A DNA stretch of 64,000 nt from Streptomyces sp. NBC_01264 (lineage in GTDB: Bacteria > Actinomycetota > Actinomycetes > Streptomycetales > Streptomycetaceae), in NCBI RefSeq assembly GCF_026340675.1, contig NZ_JAPEOX010000005.1, forward strand, positions 62,001-126,000. Reading direction: 5' to 3'. A program made the translations under genes and the position numbers. This document shows, piece by piece, positions 43,871 through 53,332 of this stretch (its first letter is position 1; each line of letters opens with the position of its first letter). Under the pieces are notes generated by a model, which searched no databases, was not told the DNA's origin, and worked only from the letters and a program-made list of their open reading frames with translations.

Positions 43871-44278
43871 TCAGTGCCATTCGAAGTGGTATCGATTTGC
43901 TTCGCGATCGAATGACGCGATGATCTGCCGCCCATGAATCTCGAACATATCTTCAGCCCACCGACACATGGCTACCGAAATGCCATCGATCTGAAAGTCT
44001 GATTCGACGTACGAGACTTCGCCGACTGTCACCGTGACGGTCCTGCCGTTTATGCTCTCGGAAATCTCTGCGGCAACCATTGATAGTCCTTTGGTTGCTT
44101 CTTCCTTGTAGGCAGGGGGCAAATCTGAAGCCGAGTCCGTAAATCTGAGCCAAACAGGATACCCCGCTGCCACTCGTTCTTTCTCTTGGCCTGTTTCGAA
44201 CTGTACCCCCGCTGTGATGGAGATCCTGATCCCCCAAGATGACTTAAGAATTTTGTAGACGTGCGTGCTGAACTGCAT
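43871..44278 (-). CDS. Putative immunity protein of RHS toxin 1
   Basis: 135 residues starting 3 bp after the RHS stop, lower G+C than neighbours, as is usual for polymorphic-toxin immunity genes. No family recognised: ITAGVQFETGQEKERVAAGY, ISESINGRTVTVTVGEVSY, FDREANRYHFEWH. The immunity role is inferred from position, size and composition. Confidence 0.6.
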   Translation of the reverse strand: MQFSTHVYKILKSSWGIRISITAGVQFETGQEKERVAAGYPVWLRFTDSASDLPPAYKEEATKGLSMVAAEISESINGRTVTVTVGEVSYVESDFQIDGISVAMCRWAEDMFEIHGRQIIASFDREANRYHFEWH

Positions 44279-44280
44279 AA

Positions 44281-47200
44281 TCAGCCAAATCTCAAGAGGT
44301 GGAAAACGTCCGACGAGAAGAAATGCTCCGTGCCGCGAGCCGTTGGCCTAGATATGTAACTGAGTCCATGGCTTGCGTCACCATCCCACAGAAGACTGTA
44401 CCTGCCCATGAACTCTGTCGCGGCATCGTCTGACATGCCGCCAAGGTGTGCTTGGGGGAATCCTGCTAGATCTTTGTTTCGAACCGAAAACTTCATGATC
44501 TGTGCACCGGGCTTATTTGCTGCGTATGAAACGGCCTCGGCGTGACTTCCCCACGAATATACACCCGGGCCGAAGTGGGCCCTATCGGGTTCGGTAGGGA
44601 ACGGCTGCCCGCCGGAATTGAGGCGAGCTGCGTCATCTGCTCCTTGAACGGTGTAGAAGTCGGTCGAATCATCCCCGCCCCCTACCTTGCCCTTCCTGGT
44701 TCGGCTTTTTATTCCTCCACCTTCAGACATGCCATACATCTCGACTACGGATTTCCCGTTGCCGAGTACGAAGATGGCGGGGTCGCAGCCGCGCTTGACC
44801 ATTTTCTGACACGCCCCGAGGAGGGCGCCGATCATGGTGGACCACTCTTGTGCGGGGTCGCCAGAAGTTCCCCAGAATGATGTTTCGTGGCGGTAGGAAG
44901 CGCTGAAGAGAGCGGTGAATTCTTCGGTGTTGACCGACGGGAACACGTAGACAGTTCCGTCGGGGGCGGTGACGGTCGGCGGACCGTCGTGGGTTACGCC
45001 GGACGTGGTGTAGCCCCTATTGTTGTCGCGTGACTGGTCCCCGGAGATGGTGCTGATTGGCGTGATGGTGTCTGTGTTGTTATGGGTGATCGTTCCCCCG
45101 GATGAGCCGGGACAGTTGTAGAGCTTGCCGCATTCTTCGCTTTTGAGGCCGCTGGGGTCGCTTTGTGAGATGGGGTTGTTGTTGGCGTAGTTGTATCCGT
45201 TGAGGGATTGGGGCTGGTCGAGGCTGAGGAGGGGGTCGACGCTGATGAATTGGCCGGTGGCCGGGTCGTATTCGCGGGCGCCGATGTGGGTGAAGCCGGT
45301 GGTGGTGTCGGTGTCGCCGCCGATGAATCCCTTCTGTCCGGGCCAGAAGGCGGGGGTGGCGCCGCGCTGGGCGCCGTAGGGGAGGGATTTGCGGCGGTTG
45401 TAGGTGAGGGTGGCGGCGCTGATGGAGAGGGTGTTGGTGCCGTGGTGGTCGGCGATGAGAAAGCGGACACGGCCGTCGCTGCTGGAGCGGATCGCGCTGC
45501 CGCCGGGGAAGGAGTAGTACCGGTTCCCGGTGACGGCATTGGTGGCCTTGGTCAGGATGAGTTCCTGGCCGCCGGGAAGGTAGAGCGTGGTGGTGGCCGG
45601 TTCGCGCTTGAGGATCCGGGTGCCGGCCGGGTCGTAGAGGAATGAGGTGGTGGCGCCGGAGACCGTGGAGGTGGCGAGTTTCCCTTCGTCGTTCCAGGTC
45701 ATGGTCTGGGTGGCGCCCACGGCTGGGTTCTTGGTGGTCATGTTGCCGGTGGCGTCGTACGCGTAGGCGTCGGTTCCGGTGGTGCCGCCGGTTGAGGTGA
45801 CCTTTTGGAGTTCGTGGCCGGCCGTCGTGCCGGTGGGGTGGGTGTGGGTGCGGGTGGTGTCCGCGGTGACGGGTCCGGCCTTGTGCTGCTTTTCGGTGGC
45901 GCGCTGGCCGGTGTCGGTGAAGGTCCAGCTGGTCCAGTACGGGTCGACGGTGCCGAGGTTGGGGGTGCCGGCGCCGTTGACGGGCTTGGTGGCGCAGTTG
46001 TCGCCCGAGGTCCAGGCCTCGGTCATGCGGCGGGCCCAGTCGTAGGTGAAGCACTGGTTGTCGGTGATTGTGGCGTCGTCTTGCTTGTCGGTGATCCGGG
46101 TGATGTTGCCGGCCGGGTCGTAGGTGTAGCTGATCTTCGACAAGTCGGCGGGGCCGGCGAGGTCGCGCGTGGTGCTGGACTGCATGACACGTCGGGTCAG
46201 CGAGTCGTAGGTGAGGGTGCTGCCGATGGTGTTGCTGAGGTTGCCGAAGATCAGGTCCGAGGGTTCACCGAAGGCGGTGTACTCGGCACCTTGCAGGTAG
46301 ACCTGGGACAGGTTGCTGTCGACCACCGACAGTTGGTCCTGCGTTTTGTAGCCGTTATTGACCGTTTCCGCCGGGAGGGCGGTGGTGGCCTTGGAGTTGC
46401 TGGTGCTGTAGGTCGTGGTTTCGGGCAGTCCGCTGACGGGGGTGACGGTGCCGGTCACCGTGTAGGTGCCGGCGAGTTCTTCCTCGCCCGTGACGCTGGG
46501 AACGGTGACCTTGGTGCCGGTCGGTCGGCCGCCGGTGTCGTAGCCGATGACCGTGCTGGTATAGGCGGCGGTGCCGTCATAGCGGGTCGTGGTAGCAGGC
46601 AGACCCTTGCCGCCGGTGGCGGTGTCGTAGGACCAGGCGGCGAGCTTGGTCCCGGTGACTGTGTCCTTGCGCAGGCTGGTCGGACGGCCGAGCTCGTCAT
46701 AGGTAGTGGCGAGCGTGACGCCGCGCGCGTCGGTGACGCTCTGCGGCCGGCCGTCGGGGCCGTAGGCCGTGGTGCTCTTGCCCTTGTCGGGGTCGGTGCT
46801 TTCGATCTGGCGTCCGCGGAGGTCGTAGCCGTAGGTCCAGGTGTTGCGCCCGGAGTTGTCCGCGATTTTCGAAAGCTGGCCGGCACGGTCGAAGCTGTAG
46901 GTGTGCTTCTCGTACAGGGTGGCCGCATCTCCTATGCCGGGGGTGCGGTCCTTGTAGTCGCGCCGCTCGATCACGCGCCCGCGGGCGTCGGTGACGGCCA
47001 GGGTCGCGGTGCCGCCCTGCGGCGGGACGACGGCCTGCCAGTCGGGTCCGTAGGTGGTGCTGGTGCGCCACTTCTCGACGTTGTCGCCCATCAGGACGGA
47101 GGCGGTGACGCGGCTGCGGTCGTCGTAGAGGGTTTCGGTGGCGCTGGGGATGTCCGCGTCGAGGCTGACGTTCAGCGCCGTGCTGACCGGGGTGTCCCTG

Positions 47201-47677
47201 TAGTAGGGGGCATTGGTCCGGCGGACGCGCCCATAGGCGTCGTAGAAGGTGTCGGTGACGATTCGCCCCGGTGCTCCGATGGCATCTGTCTGGGTCTGCC
47301 GGGGGCGCAGGAGGGAGTCGTAGAAGCTGACTGAGGTGCCCCAGGAGCCGTTCTCATAGAGTTTCTTCGCTGTGACTGTCGAGGCAGCTGTCGCGGAGAG
47401 CTTGTACGTGTACGTGACGTTGGGCTGCTCGCTGGTGGCCCGGCCGGCTGACCAGCCCTTGACGAGGCGCCCGAGGGAGTCGTATTGGGAGGTGACGGTC
47501 CGGCTGTTCGCGTCCGTGGCGGTCAGGACCAGGCCGCGCAGGCCGTCGAAGGTGCTGCTGGTGGTGTAGCCCTTGGGGTCGGTGACGGTGACCTTCGTCG
47601 GCTGGGCGCCGGTGCCCGGGGTGTAGGCCGTCTTAGTGACCTCGCCGTCCTGGCCCGTGGCGTTCAGGACGCGGCCG
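44281..47677 (-). CDS. RHS-repeat polymorphic toxin 1, 5' truncated
   Basis: About 1,130 codons of YD/RHS repeats (YDSLGRLVKG, YGYDLRGRQIESTD, YDELGRPTS) ending in the RHS core hallmark GFTHIGAREYDPATGQFISV with DPLLSLDQPQSLNGYNYANN. The variable C-terminus (~200 residues) ends in a candidate toxin domain, FYTVQGADDAARLNSGGQPF, AHFGPGVYSWGSHAEAVSY, that resembles ADP-ribosyltransferase-type toxins; this is tentative. The N-terminus, where secretion signals would be, is replaced by an IS6 end at 47678. Confidence 0.85.
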
Positions 47678-47996
47678 GGCATTGTCACGTTGTCGGCGGT
47701 ATGATCGTTTGATGGTGCGTCAGGGTGTGCCAGGGCCTGGACGGGGCTGGTTCAGGCCGCGGCCAGCAGGCTCGTGCTGCCGGTGACCTGGTTCCAGACG
47801 GTGAAGCGGATCATCATCTCGAAGCGGTGGCGGCCGGCGGTCATCAGATGCCGGTGGGGCCGGAAGTGGGGTGAGATCCCGGTGAACGCGGCCAGGAACC
47901 TTTGCGCCCCGCCCGGGCTGCGGAATCCTTTCATCGCGCGTTCACGTTGCCTCGTTGGTTGGTGGGAGTTCTCCGCCCGGTTGTTCAGGCCCTTGT

Positions 47997-49855
47997 GGAT
48001 CCTGCTGGCCAAATGTCGTGTCCTGCGGTGAGGGCGGGCGGTTGGCATGGTGGTGGCCGGTTCTGTCGTTCCCGGCTGGTGGGGTGGGAGTCATGTCGTT
48101 GCTGCCGGAGCAGTGGCCCGAGGTCCCTGAGGTGACGGTGCGGGTCGCGCGGGCGGTGGCTGGTCGTGGGGCGCCGCCGTTGGCTATGCGGGTGCGGGAT
48201 GAGCTGGGCGGGCTGTTCGCGGATGCCGAGTTCGCCGGGGCGTTCGGTCTGCGGGGCCGGCGGGGCTGGTCGCCGGGGCGGCTGGCGATGGTGACGGTGC
48301 TGCAGATGGCGGAGAACCTGACCGACCGCGCCGCCGCCCACCGGGTCCGGTTCGACCTGTCGTGGAAGTACTGCCTTGGCCTGGAGTTGGAGGACGTCGG
48401 CTTCGATGCCTCGGTGCTCTCGGAGTTCCGCACCCGGGTGGTCGAGCACGGCCTGGAGGAGCGGGTACTGGATCTGCTGCTGGCGGCATTGAAGGGCAAG
48501 GGCCTGGTCAAGGCTGGGGGTAAGCAGCGGACCGACTCCACCCACGTGCTGGCGGCGGTGCGGGACCTGAACCGCCTCGAGCTGTGCGGGGAGTCGGTGC
48601 GGGCCGCGCTGGAGGCGCTGTCCGCCGCGGCCCCGCACTGGGTGGCGCAGGCCGTGGACGTCCGTGGGTGGAACCGCCGCTACGGGCGGCGCATCGACGA
48701 GAGCTGGCGTCCCGCCAGCTCCAAAGCCAAGCGGGACGAACTCGTACTGGACTACGGCCGTGACGCGGTGGCCCTGCTGCGGGCGGTCCACAACCCTCAC
48801 TCGCCCCTGTGGCTGCGCGAGCTGCCCGCGGTCCAGGTCCTGCGCCGGATCACTGTGCAGAACTACCTGGTCACCACCGGCGGCGACGGGCGGGAGGTGG
48901 TCAAGCGGCGGGAGGCGGACAAGGAGGGTCTCCCGCCCGGCAGACTGCGCCTGGCCTCGCCCTACGACCTCGACGCCCGCAACGGCACCAAGAACGCCCT
49001 ACACTGGACCGGGTACAAACTGCACATCAGCGAGGTCTGCCAGCGGCCCCGGCCCGGCGGAGGGACCCCGCGGCCGGGACGCCGGGCGCGTCCGGACATC
49101 CCGAACGTGATCACACATGTCGCGACCACGGACGCGACCGTGCCCGATGTGAAGCTGGTCGAGCCCGTCCACCGGGCCCTCGCCGACCGGGGCCTGCTGC
49201 CCGCCGAGCACTACCTCGACTCCGGCTACGCAAGCGCGGAACTCCTCGCCGGGGCCCGGGCCGCCTTCGGGATCACCCTGGTCGCACCGCTCCTGGCGGG
49301 CACCTCCCGCCAGGACCGGGAGAACGCCGGTTACCAGCGCGAAGCCTTCACCATCGACTGGGACGCCGAGCAAGCCACCTGCCCCCAGGGCGCCACCAGC
49401 AGGTTCTGGAGCCCGGCCCGGCAACACGGCCGCGAAGGGATCGCGGTCCGCTTCGACGAGGCCGACTGCGGCCCCTGCCCGGTCAGAGCGGCATGCACCG
49501 ACGCCACACGCCAGGGCCGCCAGCTCACCCTGCGCCCACGGGACCTGCAGGAACTGATCAACACGAACCACGCCGCCCAGCAGGACGCCGACTGGCAGAC
49601 CACATACGCCCTGCGCGCCGGCGTCGAGGGCACCATCCGCCAGGCCACAGCCGTCACCGGTAACCGCAGGGCCCGCTATCGCGGCCTCGCGAAGACCCAC
49701 CTCGAACACGTCTACTCCGCCGTCGCCCTCAACCTCATCCGCCTCGACGCCTGGTGGAACAACCAACCCCTCGACCACACCCGCACCAGTCACCTCGCGA
49801 GACTTGACCTCACCCTCACGGCCTGACTGCCCCCCACATTTGGCCAGCAGGATCC
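47997..49855 (+). mobile_element. IS1182-family element, complete copy D (1,859 bp)
   Basis: Same ends as B and C; flanked by CTTGT (47992-47996 and 49856-49860). Confidence 0.93.
48093..49826 (+). CDS. IS1182 family transposase
   Basis: 577 residues from ATG 48093. Intact, the same protein as copies B and C. IS6 codons lie in the same frame upstream only as far as 47955. Confidence 0.93.
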   Translation: MSLLPEQWPEVPEVTVRVARAVAGRGAPPLAMRVRDELGGLFADAEFAGAFGLRGRRGWSPGRLAMVTVLQMAENLTDRAAAHRVRFDLSWKYCLGLELEDVGFDASVLSEFRTRVVEHGLEERVLDLLLAALKGKGLVKAGGKQRTDSTHVLAAVRDLNRLELCGESVRAALEALSAAAPHWVAQAVDVRGWNRRYGRRIDESWRPASSKAKRDELVLDYGRDAVALLRAVHNPHSPLWLRELPAVQVLRRITVQNYLVTTGGDGREVVKRREADKEGLPPGRLRLASPYDLDARNGTKNALHWTGYKLHISEVCQRPRPGGGTPRPGRRARPDIPNVITHVATTDATVPDVKLVEPVHRALADRGLLPAEHYLDSGYASAELLAGARAAFGITLVAPLLAGTSRQDRENAGYQREAFTIDWDAEQATCPQGATSRFWSPARQHGREGIAVRFDEADCGPCPVRAACTDATRQGRQLTLRPRDLQELINTNHAAQQDADWQTTYALRAGVEGTIRQATAVTGNRRARYRGLAKTHLEHVYSAVALNLIRLDAWWNNQPLDHTRTSHLARLDLTLTA

Positions 49856-50403
49856 CTTGTGGGAGCGGTGCTCGACCGAGGGCATCACCTCCCGGTGCGC
49901 GGCCCCGTACGAGCGGAGCTTGTCGGTGACGACCACCCGGGGCACCTGCCCGGTGGTGGTGAGGAGCCGGCGGAAGAAACGCCTGGCCGCAGCCTTGTCA
50001 CGGCGATTCTGGACCAGGATGTCGAGGACATTCCCGTCGGCATCGACGGCCCGCCACAAGTACTTCTGCACCCCGCCGATCTTGATGAACACCTCGTCGA
50101 GATGCCACTTGTCGCCGGGCTGTGGGCGCCTGCGGCGCAGCGCCTTGGCGTAGGCCTGCCCGAACTTTAGACACCAGCGGCGGATGGTCTCGTAGGACAC
50201 GATCACCCCGCGCTCGAGCATCATCTCCTCGACCTCGCGGAAGGAGAGAGGGAAGCGGAAGTACAGCCACACACAGTGCGAAATGATCTCCACCGGATAG
50301 CGGTGATTCGCGTACGACGGCACCCCAGACGACACGACAGGTCCCTCCCCAGACGGATAACCCGAAGATCATCCCACCCTCACCCCGACAAGGTGACAGC
50401 ACC

Positions 50404-50549
50404 CTTCCGATGGCTGACCCGATACAACACCCGACGCCGACACTCCCGCCTCGGACAACGATCACCGATCGCCTTCGAAAACGCCCTCCACCTCACACCA
50501 ACTACGCTGACACCAGCCGCATAACCCGTGTTCAGGATTCGGGGTCAAG
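50404..50549 (+). pseudogene. IS3 OrfB C-terminal fragment and IS end
   Basis: FRWLTRYNTRRRHSRLGQRS, stop near 50522, then the IS3 end (ACCCGTGTTCAGGATTCGGG to 50549), identical to the 3' end of the IS3 at 32910. Truncated by IS6 copy at 50403. Confidence 0.85.
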
Positions 50550-50582
50550 GCCCCATGTCCCAATGCTCGCCTTTTACGGTGC

Positions 50583-50662
50583 TCCACCGTGAGGTGATGC
50601 CCTCGGTGGAGCACCGCTCCTACAAGGGGATCAACAACCTGGCGGAGAACTCCCAGTGACAG
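50583..50662 (+). mobile_element. IS6 internally deleted fragment
   Basis: Encodes HREVMPSVEHRSYKGINNLAEN then jumps directly to a terminal GTGACAGCGCC, so almost everything between the catalytic Glu region and the IS end is missing. Confidence 0.6.
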
Positions 50663-50670
50663 CGCCTAAG

Positions 50671-51264
50671 TCAGGCACCGAGCAGCATCAGTGTGTGAGG
50701 CCAGAGGTCGTCGAGCACCGCGGGGTCGTTCTTGAGCTTGGCGAAGAGAACCATGCCCTCCAGCTGGGCGACGAGGGCCCGGGCGGTCGACACCGAAGCC
50801 CGGTCTGTCGGGATTGCGCCCTCGGCTGCCGCGTCCGTGAGAACGGTGGCGACCAGTTGGATCTGTTCGTCGAAGATCTCCTTCAGACGGGCCTGGATGT
50901 CCGGTTCCCGGGTGCTTAGCTCCAGGGCGAGGTTGCCCAGGAGGCAGCCGTCGACCGTGCCGGAGTCTTCTTTCATCCGCCGCTGGACAGCAGCCATGGC
51001 GTCGAGCAGCCGCCGCAGCCGGTCGAGGGCGGGCGCGGGGACGGACAGCTCCCCGACCCAGCAGCTTCGCTCGCCCTGCCAGTAGGCGTCGACGACCTCG
51101 ACGGTGAGGGCCTGCTTGGACTCGAAGAAGTGGTAGAAGCTGCCCTTCTTCACCTCGGCGTGGGCGCAGATCTCGGCGATGCCGAGACTGTTGTAGCCGT
51201 GGCTGCGCATGAGTTCGCCGGTGGCTGCAAGGAGCCTTGTGCGTGCCGTGCTGGTGCGTCCCAT
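50671..51264 (-). CDS. TetR-family transcriptional regulator
   Basis: 197 residues from ATG 51264 (MGRTSTARTRLLAATGEL). The N-terminal HTH is SLGIAEICAHAEVKKGSFYHFFESK; the C-terminal ligand-binding domain (CLLGNLALELSTREPDIQ) is of the LmrA/YxaF-like subgroup. It is divergent from the flavodoxin operon, with an operator-like palindrome between, so probably represses that operon and itself. Confidence 0.88.
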   Translation of the reverse strand: MGRTSTARTRLLAATGELMRSHGYNSLGIAEICAHAEVKKGSFYHFFESKQALTVEVVDAYWQGERSCWVGELSVPAPALDRLRRLLDAMAAVQRRMKEDSGTVDGCLLGNLALELSTREPDIQARLKEIFDEQIQLVATVLTDAAAEGAIPTDRASVSTARALVAQLEGMVLFAKLKNDPAVLDDLWPHTLMLLGA

Positions 51265-51317
51265 GACGGTCACTATACGGGCGGTCAACTAGCCGGAGGG
51301 TTCCTGGAGTGGATTTT

Positions 51318-51335
51318 TAGTTGACCGGTCGTCTA
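51318..51335. promoter_or_regulatory. Probable TetR operator
   Basis: TAGTTGACCGGTCGTCTA: perfect inner palindrome GACCGGTC with TAG/CTA outer half-sites, in the 124-bp divergent promoter region. A further half-site, GGTCAACTA (about 51281-51289), is the inverse of TAGTTGACC. Confidence 0.65.
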
Positions 51336-51388
51336 GTGTTCGGAAGATCGGCAGGCAACCGGCTCGCCGCGCTCTAGGAGGCCTCCCC

Positions 51389-52009
51389 ATGGCTGTACCC
51401 CCGATTACCGTCGCCATCGCCCATCACAGCGGGTACGGGCACACCGCCCGTCAGGCCGCCGCCGTCGCCGAGGGCGCGGACTCCGTGCCCGGCGTCAACG
51501 CCGATCTGCGGGACGTGTCGGTCCTCGACGAGAGCCTGTGGACCGCCCTCGGTGCGGCCGAGGCGATCGTCTTCGGTTCCCCCACCTACATGGGCTCGAC
51601 CTCTGCGGTCTTCCAGCGCTTCGCTGAGGCGAGCGCGCCGGTCTGGGCCGAGCGGGGCTGGCAGGACAAGCTTGCAGCCGGCTTCACCAACTCCGCCGGG
51701 GTCAACGGCAACAAGGACAACGCCCTGCTGTCGATGACCGTGTTCGCCGCCCAGCACGGCATGACCTGGGTGCCGCTGGGTCTGCCGCCGGGCTGGATCT
51801 ACTCCTCCAACGGCAGCCCTGAGGACCTCAACCGGCTCGGCGGCTTCGTCGGCGCCATGGCCCAGTCGCCCTCCGACCTCGGTCCGGAACAGGCACCCGG
51901 CACGGCCGACCTGCGCACGGCCCGGCACCTGGGAGAGCGCGTCGCACGGGCTGCGTTTCGTCAGGCCCTGGGTCGTGAGGCCGAGCTCGCCTCGGCGGTG
52001 ACCGGATGA
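51389..52009 (+). CDS. Flavodoxin-family NAD(P)H-dependent oxidoreductase (WrbA-like)
   Basis: 206 residues. The FMN phosphate loop is HHSGYGHTARQAA near the N-terminus, with FGSPTYMGSTSAVFQ and FTNSAGVNGNKDN as ring-binding loops. Likely reduces quinones or similar electrophiles using FMN. AGGAGG precedes the ATG. The stop overlaps the next start (ATGA). Confidence 0.85.
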   Translation: MAVPPITVAIAHHSGYGHTARQAAAVAEGADSVPGVNADLRDVSVLDESLWTALGAAEAIVFGSPTYMGSTSAVFQRFAEASAPVWAERGWQDKLAAGFTNSAGVNGNKDNALLSMTVFAAQHGMTWVPLGLPPGWIYSSNGSPEDLNRLGGFVGAMAQSPSDLGPEQAPGTADLRTARHLGERVARAAFRQALGREAELASAVTG

Positions 52010-53085
52010 GACCGGGACGTCTCGGCGAGCTTCTCGGCATCGAACTGCCTATCATCCAAGGGCCGTTCGGCGGCGGACTTTCCTCCGTCGAGCTGGCCGT
52101 GGCGGTGTCGGAGGGCGGCGGGCTCGGCTCGTACGGGGCCCACATCCTCTTCCCGGAGGAGATCGGGGACCTGGTAGCACGGCTGAAAGCGGGCACGGAC
52201 CGGCCGTTCGCGGTGAACCTGTGGGTTCCGCTCGATGGTGAATCCGAACTCCAGCCGTCCGAGACGGACCTGGCCGCTCATGTGGCGCGGCTGCGGCCGT
52301 ACTACGAGGAACTCGGCATCCCCTCCCCCACCGCCGCAGACGTGGCCGCCGGGCCGGACTTCGACGCGCAGGTGGATGCCCTGCTCGCCGCCGCCCCGCC
52401 GGTCATCAGCCTCGTGATGGGGCCACCGCCCCGACGTCTGGTCGAGGAGACCCGGCGGCTCGGCATCGCGCTGATCGGTACCGCGACGACCGTCGACGAG
52501 GCCATCGCCCTGGAGGCCTCGGGCGTGGACGCGATCGTCGCCTCCGGCAGCGACGCGGGCGGCCACCGGGGAGCGTTCCTGAGGCCCGTGCGGGAGTCCC
52601 TGGTGGGCACGTTCTCGCTGGTCCCGCAGGTGGCGGATGCGGTCACGGTGCCTGTGATCGCCGCGGGCGGGATCGCCGACGGCCGCGGTGTCACCGCAGC
52701 CCTCGCTCTCGGCGCGGACGCGGTCCAGATCGGCACCGGCTTCCTCGCCTGCCAGGAGTCGGGAGCGAGCGCGGTCCATAAGGCGGCTCTCGGCACCCCC
52801 GAGGCCCGCACGACGGTCTTGACCCGTCTGTTCTCGGGCCGCACAGCCAGGGGCATCCCGAACAGCTTCGTCCGCGACATGGCAGCCCACGAGGACCACG
52901 TACCGCCGTATCCCGTACAGAACGCCCTGATGCAGCCGATCCGCCGGGCTGCGGGGGCTCAGGGCCGGCCCGAGTACGTGAACCTGTGGGCCGGCCAGTC
53001 GGCAGCCCTGGCTCGGGAGTCGCCGACGGCGGGCTCGTACCTCGCCGACCTCGTCAACGAGGCAGACACGCTGCTGAAGAGCTGA
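52006..53085 (+). CDS. Nitronate monooxygenase / 2-nitropropane dioxygenase family protein
   Basis: 359 residues, TIM-barrel flavoenzyme. N-terminal IELPIIQGPFGGGLSSVELA, FMN-contact segments ASGSDAGGHRG and AAGGIADGRGVTAALALGAD with QIGTGFLA. Oxidises alkyl nitronates or acts as an NADH:quinone reductase. Translationally coupled to the flavodoxin gene, suggesting one TetR-controlled redox detoxification operon. Confidence 0.88.
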   Translation: MRPGRLGELLGIELPIIQGPFGGGLSSVELAVAVSEGGGLGSYGAHILFPEEIGDLVARLKAGTDRPFAVNLWVPLDGESELQPSETDLAAHVARLRPYYEELGIPSPTAADVAAGPDFDAQVDALLAAAPPVISLVMGPPPRRLVEETRRLGIALIGTATTVDEAIALEASGVDAIVASGSDAGGHRGAFLRPVRESLVGTFSLVPQVADAVTVPVIAAGGIADGRGVTAALALGADAVQIGTGFLACQESGASAVHKAALGTPEARTTVLTRLFSGRTARGIPNSFVRDMAAHEDHVPPYPVQNALMQPIRRAAGAQGRPEYVNLWAGQSAALARESPTAGSYLADLVNEADTLLKS

Positions 53086-53200
53086 TGGCTTCGCCGTTGC
53101 CGGTTGGGCGGTGGATCTCGGGTAGGCGTTGCCATCCCTGAAAGGAGCAGTCCCTGAGGCACTGTCACCTTCTTCCATCGCCTGACGGCTCGCCAGTCGA

Positions 53201-53311
53201 CTGCCGCAGTAAATGCCGGATTTACTGCGGCAGAACCCCTACGGTGATCACCACGACCTGTGGCGGGGTATTTCGGCCGCCGGGGCGAGGTGTACGCATT
53301 TACTGCGGCAG
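53201..53311. repeat. Three copies of TTTACTGCGGCAG upstream of a tyrosine recombinase
   Basis: An inverted pair (53201-53213 and 53221-53233, 7-nt spacer TGCCGGA) and a third copy in direct orientation to the second at 53299-53311, ending 21 bp before the recombinase start. The arrangement resembles recombinase core plus arm sites, or operators. An orphan IS6-like end (GGCACTGTCACCTT) lies 30 bp to the left. Confidence 0.75.
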
Positions 53312-53332
53312 ATCTGGAAGGGTGGGGCGAGC

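Larger units (their letters stand above)
47752..50335 (-). pseudogene. IS6 family transposase split by IS1182
   Basis: N-terminal part 50335 to 49861 (to HRSHKG), C-terminal part 47991 to 47752. IS1182 is inserted in the opposite orientation. The C-terminal part is of the VTGSTSLLAAA subgroup, as at 28.6 and 58.1 kb. Confidence 0.9.
47678..50403 (-). mobile_element. IS6-family element interrupted by IS1182 copy D
   Basis: Outer ends GGCATTGTCACGTTGTCGG (47678) and inverse AGGTGACAGCACC (50403). It lies between a truncated RHS gene and an IS3 fragment. Confidence 0.9.

Noticed and set aside
45805..47334. Plus-strand 509-codon ORF opposite RHS toxin 1
   Set aside because: Gly/Val-rich antisense reading of the RHS repeats; the minus strand has clear RHS motifs.
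53201..53311. CRISPR-like array
   Set aside because: Only three 13-bp repeats with unequal spacing and one inverted; fits recombinase sites or operators instead.
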